Of a stretch of DNA of 64,000 bases, positions 1 to 11,655 are shown in pieces. The stretch comes from Leptodontidium sp. MPI-SDFR-AT-0119 (lineage: Eukaryota; Ascomycota; Leotiomycetes; Helotiales; Leptodontidiaceae), in contig JAHLEZ010000002.1 of NCBI GenBank assembly GCA_020726505.1, positions 2,418,001-2,482,000 of the forward strand. The letters run 5' to 3'. Every line of letters begins with the position of its first letter. The stretch's first letter is position 1. The notes under the pieces were generated by a model. It made no database searches. It was given only the letters and a program-made list of their open reading frames with translations, and had not been told where the DNA came from. The position numbers were made by a program, and so were the translations under genes.

Positions 1-2862
1 AGGAGTTGGTAACCCAAGATCGCACCAATTGCCAGACTCCAGAAGGACCATCCTCCACTTGCTTTCAGATAAGTGAGATACACCTTCCATCCAGTACTTG
101 TCGCCTGAGCCCTGCCTGGCTTGTCGTTTTCATCGCTCTTCTTCCTCGCTTCTAGAGCTGAACCCCCAGGACCTGCGGGTGACACCTGACCATTAGGCTT
201 GAGTTTCTTTGTGATTTCATTGTCTGCTTTGGTGACTGAGGTCTTTTCCATCTCTCCATTTGCAACGTTATTTTCTATGATCTCAGCGCTGGCTACAGTG
301 CCATTGGCGAGACAGACACGATATTCAATCTTCGAACGGCAGTCAACAGGATTGTAGGTCGCCAATATTCGAGTTCGATTCCTACATAGTTCTCCGCAAA
401 GCGAGTTCTCAATGATCCAGCGGCTAACACCACTATCGACAGCGCTCAACACATCGTCTAGAACCAGCGTTTCAGCACGGGAATAAAGTGCTCTGGCAAG
501 CGCAACACGCCAACGCTGGCCTCCGCTGAGCGAGATTCCTCTTGGTCCAACTTCAGTCTCATCGCCGTCGGGGAGGACTTTCAAATCTTCTCCAAGGGCG
601 CAAGACGATATGGCAAGGTTATATCGAGATCGTTCAAGGGGCAAACCGAACAGTATATTCTCCTTAATGCTGCCATTTTCTATCCAAGGAGGCTGCGAGA
701 CGAATGCTATTGAGGACGGCAAGATCCAGTTACTTTCATCCGAATGCATTCCTTGGTGAATTTCAGATGAAGAACAGATTGGAGCCCTAATCTGACCCGC
801 AGATATGTTTGCCTCGCCAATGATGGATGCCAGCAACAAGCTCTTACCGGACCCTGTCTTCCCAGTGATGATGCTTAATTTGCCTGAAGGAAAATTCAAG
901 TCGATGTCCTTCATCGAAAAGCACCTCGATCGATTTCCTTCGTCCAAGGGCCAGGAGAACTCTGCATTCTCGAACCTGACTTCGTCTGCTGGTAGAGCTT
1001 TGTTCTCTCTTTCTGGTTGGGAGAGAAATTTCTCCAGCCGAGTACAGCTTATCCAAGCCTCCCACAGATAGGTTCCCATTAATGGTAGACTACCCAAAGC
1101 GTCCTTCAGACGCTCGATCAGGCCAAGAGCCGTAAATGCCACTGAAGGCGTGAGTCGACCATTTTGCAATGCGAAAACCGACAAAGAAACTACGGCAAGA
1201 AACACAGGACCCAGATCTACAAAGAGAACTAGAAAGAACATAATTATGTTGCCCTTCCAAACATGGTTCAGTTCTTGATCACGCAAACGTAGAATTTTGT
1301 CTTCCCATGTTTTCTCTGCGGCCAAGAACCTGATTTGTCGAATGTTTCGCAAAGTTTCGGAAAGGAGACTCGTCTTCAAATCACGATATTTACTGAGCCC
1401 AAATTGCATAGCTCCTGATTTTTTAGAAAGCTTCCTTGTAAATGGAGCAATTGCAAATGAAGCGAAAAGTCCTACGAACAGGCTTTTCCATCCAATTAAC
1501 GTGTTCAAAAACACTGAGGCCAATACGAGCTGAGTAAAAGCCAGAGGAAATTTGGAATTGTAAAGACAGAACATGGTTACTCGGCCGCTATCTTATCGTC
1601 AGAAGTGAAGCCCTCAGCGCGCAAAGATACTATATGCTTCGAAACATACCTATCAAGCTTCATGTGGTTGATCACAGACTGACGAGGAGGTGGCTGGTCG
1701 TCTCTATCAGGCTGTCTTTTCTTAGGTGTTAAATTTGGTGGATCATGAGCATCTGGTAGTTTCATGGTCTTCTCAAACACCATCGAGGAGAGAAGCCCTC
1801 GTACAGGAAGCTCTAATTGACTCGAAGTCCACCACTGGAGCCAGTTGTCGATTAAAACCTCGAGTAAGAGATTACTTCCAAGCCCTGCCACCCATAAATA
1901 TAAGCTTGAATCAGTCGCTGATTCAATTGCCCGATTCTCAAGTGCTTGGAGGAAGCGGTAAACAATGTAAGGAGATGCAAATGCGAGCAGTGACTTCAGT
2001 AGCGTAAGGGACGACTGCACCAAAAGCGGATGGGCATATGCATAGATCAGACGGCGCCAGAGTCTGCCGAATTTAATGCTATTTGAGAACCTGGAATTCA
2101 GGTTTCGCGATCGCTTCTCGTAGTCCAGAGCAGGCAGATCAGATAAATGCAGTGTCTTGCATTTCGCGGCTTGAATAATTGTTCTCGCCCAACCGAAACT
2201 GTATTTCTGCGAAAGGGAAACGGTCCTTTGTTGATCAACTGGTCTTCCATGGGAAAATACATGAGGTCGCTGAGGAATTGAAATGAATCCTATAGCTGCG
2301 GTGACGGCTGAAAGTAGCTGCAGTTGCGGCCAATACCATTTAAGGCTAGAGAGACTGCCAAATTCCAGATGAGGACCTTCCACGAAGGAGCCGACCATAA
2401 GGCTCAACAAGATCGAAATCAGGACAGTTGTAGCACCAACGATTGCGCAGTAAAACTTCTTAGCTGGTTGTTCATGATAGTGAATACCAATCACCTGCAT
2501 GGCAATTAGCACCTATGATCAATCAGTAAGCTGCTGCCCAATATGGAGAAGCTATTGACAACCCAAACCATAGGTTTCAACCAGTATTTCGAGAGGAAAA
2601 GGGCAGATGCCGTTCCCAATCGCGAGGCATTCACAACTTTGAGTTCCAAAATTGTGATAATCAGACCCAGCGCTGTTCCGACGCACAGAGCAATCCTGGA
2701 AGCATGGACTTTGCTCGCAAATGCCATTTCTGTTGAGTCGCTCGCTGAACCATCATCGTCTTGATATGCGCTAGTCGTCGCGTCGCTAGGAGGTGCCGTC
2801 GACAGATACGAATGGTCCCTTCCTCTGCTTGGCGAAAACTTGGAAACAGTGACATGAGTCAT
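1..2862 (-). CDS. ABCC (MRP)-type ABC transporter, partial (C-terminal part beyond the left edge)
   Basis: The visible part codes for an N-terminal membrane region, a first ABC transmembrane domain (about 2430-1000) and a complete first nucleotide-binding domain. That domain has Walker A GKTGSGKS near 855-830, signature LSGGQ near 530 and Walker B LVLDDVLSAVD near 460. A linker and the first segment of the second membrane domain follow before the edge, so TMD2 and NBD2 lie outside. The start is taken at 2862 (MTHVTVSK), before the first hydrophobic segments; an in-frame ATG at 3081 would add 73 residues with no membrane character. At least two introns interrupt it: one ending near 2494 with a GCTAAT branch site, and a 5' site just after 1583 (GAGTAACC) whose acceptor is near 1535. 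The family exports conjugates or metabolites at plasma or vacuolar membrane; substrate unknown. A UstYa-like gene lies about 400 bp upstream on the same strand. Confidence 0.85.
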
Positions 2863-3275
2863 CGCCGTAGGATCAACACAAGAAAAGTAGCTGTCCTTTC
2901 GGATGCTTTCGAATCTTCGCTTCTTATGCTGACGGATCGATAGGACCGGAGTCGCGCTTCGGGTGTTTCTGGTAGAGAGTGACTTGGTATGTGATTTATG
3001 AGTTCTATGGAAGTTGCAAAAGTTGGCCTTTTGGCCGGCGGATTTCCGTGGTGGGCACATCCTTGCACTTGCAGCGATCACCTCACCGCTTGGAAATCAA
3101 CCACAATTGCTTACTGCACTCCACACCCCTCGCTGTTATTTGACAGACAATATTATCACTTCCATGTTCATTTGCTTATTTTCTTCAATTTCTAATTGCT
3201 CTTCCTGGCTGTGTCGTTCTCTCTTTGCGACGCAAGTGGTATCATTTGTCCTGTACCATTCTACCAAGATTTCAT
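2863..3275. other. Intergenic, between ABC transporter and UstYa-like gene
   Basis: No supported gene. It must hold the ABC transporter promoter and the UstYa 3' end. The 73-codon in-frame extension of the transporter ORF up to 3081 falls here and is judged non-coding because it is Arg/Lys/Ser-rich and lacks membrane segments. Confidence 0.5.
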
Positions 3276-4069
3276 TCATGTTGTCACTTTCATGGAAGTC
3301 TTGACTAGAATACTACCCAAATATGCTGTCCACGGTCCCAGCGAACTTCGAACCGTCCTCCACAACAGGTCAGTGTCCTTGCATTGATGTTCAGAACCGA
3401 CCCCATCTACACCACTGGTGACAATTTTTCCGGTCGCATCTTTCTTGGTCCACGGCGATTCAATGCTGCTGTCTGCAGAGCAGATTATAGACTGATAACA
3501 CAGAAAACACGAGTATCAGCCCAATATCATAAACGCCGCGCTGGCCAAACATACCTGAGTAAGATAGCCGATACAATGTGGTATGTGTGCCTCGTGCAAG
3601 AATTGTGCCGACTCAACTTGGCTATGGGAGCTATGCTGGGGATGCCAAGCCGACACTGCCTCAGCTAAATTGTCTTGTAGCATTGTTCGTAAAAGCGACA
3701 AGCAGTGGAGGGCATGGAACACGGAGATTCCCCAGCCCATAACATATGTCTCATTGTGTTTCACTCTGATAAAGCCACTGTTAGGTGGCATCAGAATCTC
3801 TGACCACGCATTGTCGTTGCCGTGAGACATGTTCTCGAAGGTTGGTATCTCGGCAAAAACTGTCTACAGAGGTGAAAGGGGTGGAATTTTCTTTTCCCGT
3901 TGCCTTCAGTAGGGTTGCTGAGATCATTATTCGTATGTGCACATATTTGAGATGCTATATTAGAGCGTTGTTGGAAAATGAGAAGAATCGTGAACAATAT
4001 GAGCATCGTAGCTGCGAGAGCGCTACGAATTGGGTGCCTTTGGGAGTTCATGATGAGAAAAATGGCCAT
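3276..4069 (-). CDS. UstYa-family (DUF3328) oxidase-like protein
   Basis: Three exons on the minus strand: 4069-3943, 3859-3555 and 3491-3276, 648 nt in total, 215 aa. A single N-terminal membrane segment (about residues 17-34, rich in Leu/Ile) is followed by the two hallmark HxxHC motifs, HALHC and HIPHC, the latter followed by IGYLTQ. The C-terminal block with CSADSSIESPW and GVDGVGSEHQC is also typical of the family. UstYa-type proteins catalyse oxidation or cyclisation in ustiloxin-like (dikaritin) peptides, cyclochlorotine and related metabolites, presumably facing the ER/Golgi lumen. The first intron is the less certain one (GTGCAC donor); the second (GTATGT to TATCAG) is clear. The start could instead be the in-frame ATG at 4051. 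The neighbouring ABC transporter hints at a metabolite cluster continuing left, but no precursor peptide or core enzyme is visible. Confidence 0.85.
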
Positions 4070-5463
4070 GAGACCGGATTGCCGCTGAATTGAATAGCAA
4101 AAGCTTTGGGATTGATAAATTAATGACTTGTGATCCCCCCCACCCCAATAAGGAGTCATTACCCAATTAAGCAAAGTGAGAGCCTACCCGTATTAGAACG
4201 ATAACTGTAGTACCTCGTAGGCTAGGCTAGGCTGGGCGAAGTAAAACGCTGGTCGACGAACGAGACCTGAGCGCTTTGCCAGTTTTCTCAAGGCCTCGGC
4301 TCAAAATGGTGTACCAGCCAAACAACGTCACATTTGCAAATTACTTCACAACAATCAACGCGGCATGAAGAAGAGAAGGAAGGAAACAGTATAGACGGGC
4401 TGAGACTCACGCTTGATTATGACAAGAGGGAACAGCTCAGACTCTGATCAATATGGTATTAAAAAGATTCCATCCATCCTCCCTCAGACTTTCCATTCCC
4501 TTCCACACTATATACGATACTTCTCAAGTATAATTCTGGCCCAACCCGCCTCACACTTCAACCAGGGCAATTAGTTTCACTATTGTTCCTTTCCATTTTC
4601 ACGCAACACTACCTTGAGGTCAGACATAGAATGCATGAGCATATGCCACTCATGCTGATGTCAAGAAGATAAATGGCCGCCCACAGAATTATCCACTTAC
4701 TACCAATCAAGCTGGACGAGATACTGCAATGTTCATGCCAGCAGGGCAAAACAAAGCAACTCCCTACTCGGTCTTTTCAATCGCACAGTACTCGAAGTAT
4801 GCGCCATACCTAGGATGACCACATTACTTATGCTCCCTGACAAGGCCAATGGGACAAACCTTAATTAGCCGGGGGCCCACCATCTCCTCTCAACCAACGA
4901 CGGAACGTCAAAAACGCCATCAAACGCCATCTAAGCGCCGAAATGCGCAGAAGAGCTTGTCTCCCGCTGGTGCGCCAGCACGTGAGAAGCCAAATTCCAC
5001 AGTTTCTCGCCAGAGTGGAGGTCAGATTGGTGAGGCGAGCCAGTTGCAGGAGAGGAATTACGCCTGGTGGGGTCCGCGCGGGGGAAATGGACGCCGATTT
5101 CCTAGGGACATTCCTTTCATGTGAGGCTGTGGTGCTCCGTAAGTAGACGTGGACTGAGAGAACGGGAGAATATGCAGCTCGGTATCCGATTGTGAGTTTT
5201 ATTGCCGCAATGCCGTGAGGAGATGGCAGGAGAGAGGATATAAAGAGGGCTGGCCCCCATATATTGAAGTGCTGTTCTGTATCAAACAATACACTTCTTC
5301 CTCCTCTACTGTCTATTTCATCAATCAATCAAACTTTACCTACTCGTACCGCAAGTACAATACCCAAACATACCCACAAGCCGCTCACCCTTTTACAATC
5401 GTACTTGCCTAGATCCGTCCATCTTTCCAGCCCCGTTAAGACCCCTTCGAAAAACAAACAACG
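4070..5463. other. Intergenic, UstYa-like gene to dienelactone hydrolase
   Basis: This holds the divergent promoters of the two flanking genes. Overlapping ORFs near 4850-5330 on both strands lack codon bias or recognisable domains and are taken as chance. A TATA box at 5239-5244 and the hydrolase 5' leader occupy the right end. Confidence 0.5.
5239..5244 (+). promoter_or_regulatory. TATA box of the dienelactone hydrolase gene
   Basis: TATAAA about 220 bp before the chosen start. It implies transcription from near 5270, which places the ATG at 5264 at or before the transcript start and favours 5464 as the true start. Confidence 0.6.
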
Positions 5464-6367
5464 ATGGATTCCTCCTGCAATGAATGCATCAAGGTACAAA
5501 CTCCGCTTTCTTCCAACCCAAGGGCCTCACTCACTAACTCCATGTCAGGGCAGCATTCACTCCGGGCTTCCCCTGGGCACCGAAGAGACCATCCACGGAC
5601 TCAACACCTACATAATCGGGAACCGCACCAACCCCCGGGCCATCATAGTAGTCTACTCCGACATCTTCGGTCTCGGCCTCCCCAACAACAAACTCATCGC
5701 CGACTCATACGCAAAGAGCGGAGAGTACCTCGTCTACCTCCCGGATTTCTTCAAAGGGGACGCCGTGCCTCTCAAAGTAGCCGACTTGATGATCCCAGTC
5801 GACGAGAAGAAGTTGGGCACGTTCTCGAAATACACGGGTCTGCTTGCTAGCGCGCCGGCTTTTGTGATGTGGATGATGCGCCATAAAGCTGCCGAGACGG
5901 ATAGGGTATGTATGGAGTTCTTGGAGAAGGTGAGGAGGGAGACGCCGAGGGAGAGGAAGATTGGGATGGTGGGCATGTGTTGGGGAGGACGGTATGCGAT
6001 CCGTGCCGGGCTGGGGTCGAAACAGATCGAGAAGGATGGAGTTAAGATCCCGCTGATTGATGCGGCTGTGGCGCTGCATCCGAGTAATCTGGTCATGGCG
6101 AAGGATTTTGATGGACTGGTTGTTCCGGTGAGTTATGGCTGGGGTGTGGAGGATATTGCGGTTAGTTATAAGCTGAAGGCGCAAGTTGAGGGTATTCATG
6201 AGAAGGAGAAGAAGGAGGGGAAGAAGGTGCCTGAGATGGAACATAGGAGTTATGAGCCTGGAAGGCATGGATTCTCGGTCAGAGGTAACCCGGATGACCC
6301 AAAGGAGAGGAAGTGTCTAGAGGACTCGGTGACGCAGGTTTTGGATTGGTTCAAGAAATGGCTGTGA
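5464..6367 (+). CDS. Dienelactone hydrolase family protein (carboxymethylenebutenolidase-like)
   Basis: Two exons, 5464-5493 and 5549-6367, give 282 aa. The short first exon codes MDSSCNECIK; the intron runs from GTACAA to GTCAG and restores the frame at GSIHSGLPLG. The alpha/beta-hydrolase triad typical of the family is visible: nucleophile Cys154 in GMCWGG, an acidic residue at Glu211/Asp212 in GVEDIA, and His250 in GRHGF. The reference reaction is opening of dienelactone to maleylacetate in chlorocatechol breakdown, but most fungal members have unknown physiological substrates. It is probably cytosolic, with no signal peptide. The long ORF starting at 5264 is rejected as the protein start because its extra 66 codons lie upstream of and across the intron. 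Confidence 0.88.
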
Positions 6368-8216
6368 GGGGTGCATTGGGGTTGTCTTGATTGTTTTCGT
6401 TTCATACCCATTTTCGCACTTTGATAACTTGGACTTGGAATTTATGCACCTTTCCTGATGTATGGCGAGATTTATAATATCAGTATACCCCTCTCAGATT
6501 ATGGATCTCACATTCTATCTTGTGTGCTGCTCTAGTGTGTCTGTTTGATTCTGATCGTAAGCCCATGCTCTACAAATGTCAAAATCCCAGACCGTACAAA
6601 CGAGGCTAGCCAAGTTCTTCTCCAGTGAAGCGATAACTCTTCAGGTAGGTGGGTGGCCTTTGCTCCATGAATGAGAGCCCATTCGAAGTCGCTAAATCAT
6701 TTCAGAACATTGACTTTTAAAAAAGTCGAGCTCGGGTTTAAGTAAGCCTTAGTTTTGATCTTTAAAGTGAATTGTATAGGTAGGAAAGCAGCTCGGTTCT
6801 TCGGAGACGAATTTGGCTAGCCTCGTAGGACACATGAAAATCTCGCCCACGAGATTAGCGAGAACGAAGTAGGCTAACACCCACTGTACTATTGCCAGTA
6901 GTAAAAGCCGGCAAATTCCAGGTGTAACACTGCGTAGCAAGAAAACCATCTGTGCTCTGCAAGACTATAAACCAGATGGTGCTACCAAACTTGAGAAGAA
7001 ATTCCGAACCGTTTTCGGCTTTTCCAATTCTCGGATGCGCCCAGTCAGGATTTGCACTCCAAAGTTTAGGTTGTTCAGCTCAGAGCCATAGCTCAGAGTC
7101 TAGACTTCACCGCAGCTACACAACACATCGCACTTGAGCAGGCCACAAACCGTGACACGCGTTATAGTACTAGAGCATTTTTCAAGCGTCTTGGGATCCC
7201 TTAGTTGAGCAGAAATGCAAATCTGGCAGCTGTTGGTCCCGGCAGGCTTCTTGGCAGACATGATGGTTAATTGATGCATTTTATTTAATGTAAAACCCAC
7301 CTTGAAGTACTAAGCACTCTTACACAGCAAATAGCAAAGTTTGATTCTGTAAATCAAGGACGAGAAAGAGCAACAGGCGTTGACGCGATCGAAGTACTGA
7401 AGCCCCTCAACCCCGCAAACCGAGCCAGCTCCGGAGAATTGCAAATGTATATTTAGAACACGACACACCGAGCACTCGAAATTCGGGGACTGTGTCTTTT
7501 CTTCGTTCTCCGGCTCAAGACTAGTCAGAGAAAATAGAACTATCGAGACCTAAGCCCGCGATATGCAAATCGAAATTCCGGGTAATCGGATACTAGCCTC
7601 ATTGACTCGTGAGATAGCAGAGCAGTAAAGTAGTGGGAGAATGACAGGCTCAGCTTCCCTAATTTTCCCAGAATGCAAACGATCCCACCCACCAAGTATC
7701 CAATCCAATAATACGAGCCCAAGCCCCTCCAAAAAGGGGCTTGCTCTTCCCCTCTTTCGGTTAAGTGACTTAAGTAGCTCCTCTAGTAGACTCAGCTAGC
7801 TAGTAACCGTTTCCAAGAAGGCCACTCTGTGCACCAGTATATGGGGACTAAAGCCCGAGTGGAAAAGCTCAATCGAGAAATCGGGGCTGACAGCATTTTG
7901 ATGACCGCTGCAAGGGATTGATGTGGCTAAGTGTCAAGCTATTAGTTTGCCTTGATGAGGAATGAGTGCGCGAGAGCTGACTTTGAGATAATACTCCGTA
8001 ACGCAATACGGGGAGAACAGGGGTCTTTGTGTTACGGAATTTCTTTCGCACATGCGAGCATGTCACATGTGTATGTGTCATGCTCCTACGTAGAAAATAT
8101 AGAAAGGTAGGTTGGTAGAGAGATACATACGATGCAAAGCCACAAACGGTTCATTCTCTGAAAGGAAAAGGAAAAAAAAACTTTCTTTCTTTCATTTTTC
8201 TTGTACAGTATTCATA
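6368..8216. other. Intergenic, 1.8 kb
   Basis: No recognisable gene on either strand. The 3' region of the hydrolase lies at the left and the promoter and leader of the oxidase gene at the right (an A-rich tract followed by pyrimidine-rich sequence at 8165-8210). Several 60-70 codon ORFs have no family features. Confidence 0.5.
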
Positions 8217-11169
8217 ATGTTTCTGCTCTGGGTAGCGTTCGTTGTACCTTTCTTTTGGCCGCTCGCTGCTGCGGTTTCCATCACGGTCAGTGATGCGCAG
8301 ACGAGTATGGGAAATGTTGGGACTAGTGCCATCGATCATAACAATTTGACGTTCTGGCACAGTCAGTACAAACCGACCACAATACCACTTCCGCATACCG
8401 CTACGTTGGACTTGGAAAGTGTGACTTCGGTTAGAGGGTTCACGTATCTGCCACGGCAAGATGCGACGAATTCGCTAAATGGCAATATTGGACAGCATGA
8501 TATTCTGATGTAAGTCTTGGTGAAACTTGTTGTTCTTCCTTTAGTCTCGTTTCAGCTTGGGACGTGATACTGAGACATGTTCTCATAATCCCCTTCATAG
8601 TTCTGACATAGTGCCTGGCTAACTCCCCTGCCTAAATTCAGAAGCACAGATGGTTCAACATGGACAACCGTAGTTTCCAAAGCCGTGTTTGCCGATAATA
8701 GGGATTTCAAGACAGATTCCTTTGCTGATGTACAGGCGAGATATGTAAAACTGATTGCATACACGGAAGCTGGGAATCGTGGACCTTGGACGAGTGCGGC
8801 GGAATTGGGTGTTGTTTTCAGTCCGTCGAATACCTATATGCCGAGCGGTTTAAGTACGTCGAGTAGCTCGAGCACATTGAGCAGTTCAAGCTCAAGTACC
8901 TCTATAAGTACAACAAGTACGAGTTCATCTACAAGCACTACACGCATGACGGCGTCAACAAGTTCAACATACAACACAGCCAGTAGCCTCCCTACAGTTT
9001 CAGCTACAATCGCCTCGATCACCGTCGACAGCTTCCAACCAGGTAATGAAGGTGCCAAAGCCATTGATGGTATTCGAAGTACTATTTGGCATAGCAATTA
9101 CAAACCGAATCCTGTTTCATTGCCACACAATGCAGTTTTGAATCTTGGGAATACAGCTTTGCAAGTCACGTCAGTAACACTCGCCTATGTGTCATCGCGT
9201 ACCCCTGTTTGGTCGCAGTTTTTCAATCCCCCTTTTCTATCGTTGCATTACTTCGAAGAAGTGTAAACTAATCCCCATACTCTAGCGGCTTCACATACCT
9301 CCCCCGTCAAGACAGCGCATCCGGCAAACCAGTCCTCAACGGCAACATCGGCCAATACGTAATTGAGACCAGCATCGACAGCACAACCTGGATCTTCGCA
9401 ACAAACGGAACGTACAAAGATGATCAGACTCTCAAGACCTCGACATTCCCCTCCACGCTCGCACGCTACGTCCGCATCACCGCATTAACTGAAGCAGGAA
9501 ATCGCGGACCCTGGACTAGTGCTGCAGAATTTGGGATCCAAGTCCTCTACAACAGCTCAACGCCCACAAAACCACCTCTCGGCAAATGGGGTTCCATAAT
9601 CCAACTCCCTCTTGTAGCAGCAGGCGCCTTCCTAGTTCCCACGAGCGGGAACGTGATAACCTTCTCCCGAAGCGGGACGAAAGACGGGAATGTTGGGACA
9701 GGTAACCCATATACATCCACGTACAATTTCGCTACAGGGAATGTCACATTGAGGAATGTCATGGAGACAAAACATGATATGTTCTGTCCAGGGCAGTCGA
9801 GGGATTTCAACGGCAGGACGTTCTTGTCTGGTGGTGACGATGCGAGTCGAGTGAGTATTTATGAGCCGGATACGGATAGTTGGGTTGTGGCGCCGCAGAT
9901 GAATCTACTTAGGGGGTATCAGGCTTCGACTACGATTTCTGATGGGCGTAGTATGTACTTTGTCCCCTTGTTTTCTCTGTGTTGTGATCGCCCGGAACGC
10001 AAGACATCGCTAACAAATTATTAGCTTTCATCATTGGAGGCTCATGGCTTAATAACCCAGCAGACCGCGGCGGGAAGAATGCAGAGATCTTCGATGAAAC
10101 CACAAATACATGGACACTCCTCCCGGGATGTCCAGTTGCTCCCATGCTGACAAACGACAACGCAGGTATTTACCGAGCAGACAACCACGTAAGTAATTCA
10201 ACTCTCAATCACATGCCTACAACTCCAAACAACAACACTCGCTAACCAACCTACCTCACGCAGGGCTGGATCTTCGCCTGGAGCAACAGCAGCATCTTCC
10301 AAGCCGGTCCCAGCGCAGCCATGAACTGGTACTCTGCTCTCGGATCAGGCTCAGTTACACCAGCCGGGACCCGAGCATCCAGTGACTCCATGTGTGGCGT
10401 AGCCGTTCTCTACGACGCAGCAGCGGGCAAGATATTTACCGCAGGCGGCGCACCCAGCTATGAGAACGCACCCGCGACGAACTCTGCACATCTAATCACC
10501 ATCACCTCCCCCTCAACTCCACCAACAGTAGCCACACTACCATCAATGACATACGCGCGCTCATTCGCCAACGGCGTCGTGTTACCAGATGGGAAAATCT
10601 TCATCATAGGTGGCCAACCATACCCCGTGACATTCACAGACACGAACGCAGTCATGCAGCCTGAGCTATGGGATACAGTGAGCAACACATTCACCGTATT
10701 ACCAGCCCATAAAATCCCTAGATGTTACCACAGCACAGCACTCCTCCTCCTCGACGGCACAGTCTTCACAGCCGGCGGAGGACTATGCGGGAACTGCGCC
10801 ACGAACCATCTTAACGCTGAGATATATAGTCCCGGGTACTTATTCAACGCCGACGGTACGGCTGCCACTCGGCCTGTTATAACCTACCTGTCAAGTAGCA
10901 TGGTGGGTGTTGGAGGGACGTTGAATATCGTGACGGATTCGCCCGTGGTGAAGTTTTCGCTGATTCGGTATGGCAGTGCGACGCATACTGTTGATACGGA
11001 TCAGAGGCGGTTGGCGTTTGATTCGGCGGCGGGGACGGTGAATACTATCACTGTACCGGGGGATCCTGGCGTCGCGCTTCCGGGGTACTGGATGCTTTTT
11101 GCGATTAATGGGAATGGCGTGCCGAGTGTTGCGAAGACAGTTAAGATTACTGTCGGGGGAGGGTATTAG
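8217..11169 (+). CDS. Secreted galactose oxidase-type copper radical oxidase (AA5) with two discoidin/CBM32-like modules
   Basis: Five exons (8217-8509, 8642-9169, 9286-9950, 10025-10188, 10264-11169) sum to 2556 nt, 851 aa. An N-terminal signal peptide (MFLLWVAF...) is followed by two F5/8-type C (discoidin/CBM32-like) modules. They share GFTYLPRQD, LNGNIGQ and GNRGPWTSAAE, and a Ser/Thr-rich linker (about 8850-8990) separates them. The catalytic beta-propeller retains every landmark of galactose oxidase: the cross-linking Cys in MFCPGQS, the radical Tyr in RGYQAS, the stacking Trp in GGSW, the YH ligands in RCYHSTALLL, and His in THTVDTDQRR. A GLCGNCATNH block also matches. Members oxidise primary alcohols of galactose, oligosaccharides or other alcohols to aldehydes, releasing H2O2 outside the cell. 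The exact substrate cannot be read from sequence; the doubled modules suggest attachment to a glycan surface. Confidence 0.92.
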
Positions 11170-11655
11170 CGGGGATAGAGATCTGAGATTGTTTTTTGTG
11201 CTACGGAGATACCAGTAAGACGATGAAGAGAGAGAGGTGTCATACCGAGCGGGTTAGAGCACCAACTGGCTCCAAGGCGTGAAGGTCTGAGTTGGCGGAG
11301 CACCTCCAGACCGAGAAAAGGGTAAAAGGCTCAAGCAGTGAGCCCCATTGGCTGGTTTGGAGCTCATATCGCTTTCGAGATAGATGCGAGCTCGGCCATC
11401 AGAGCCAGAGTCGAGGAAATCCCAAGGAAAACAGAGTCGCCACAGCCTTCAATGGCGACAAAGATTCAGAACTTTGAAAAAATGACAGAACTGAAGAATT
11501 ATTAGAGACTTCTCCTCGACAAGAGCAGTGTGAAATACTACCACTAAATTACAGTACTAATTCACGCACCTCTTTCCAATCAATCAAAACAAGTCTTTCG
11601 TCTATCAACCGCACACTCGCTTAACCGCTATCTACCCCTGCACCAAAACGTCCCA
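11170..11655. other. Intergenic, convergent gene ends
   Basis: About 490 bp between two converging genes (oxidase on plus, siderophore transporter on minus). It is expected to hold both 3' UTRs. No gene seen. Confidence 0.6.

Noticed and set aside
4861..5328. 155-codon minus ORF, considered as a RiPP precursor or small gene near the UstYa gene
   Set aside because: No repeated core, no Lys-Arg processing sites in register, no signal peptide; it overlaps an ORF on the other strand and the TATA box of the hydrolase gene.
5264..5463. Upstream ATG giving a longer dienelactone hydrolase
   Set aside because: It lies about 20 bp after the TATA box, and reading through requires translating the first intron. 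Splicing from the ATG at 5464 gives the conserved start.
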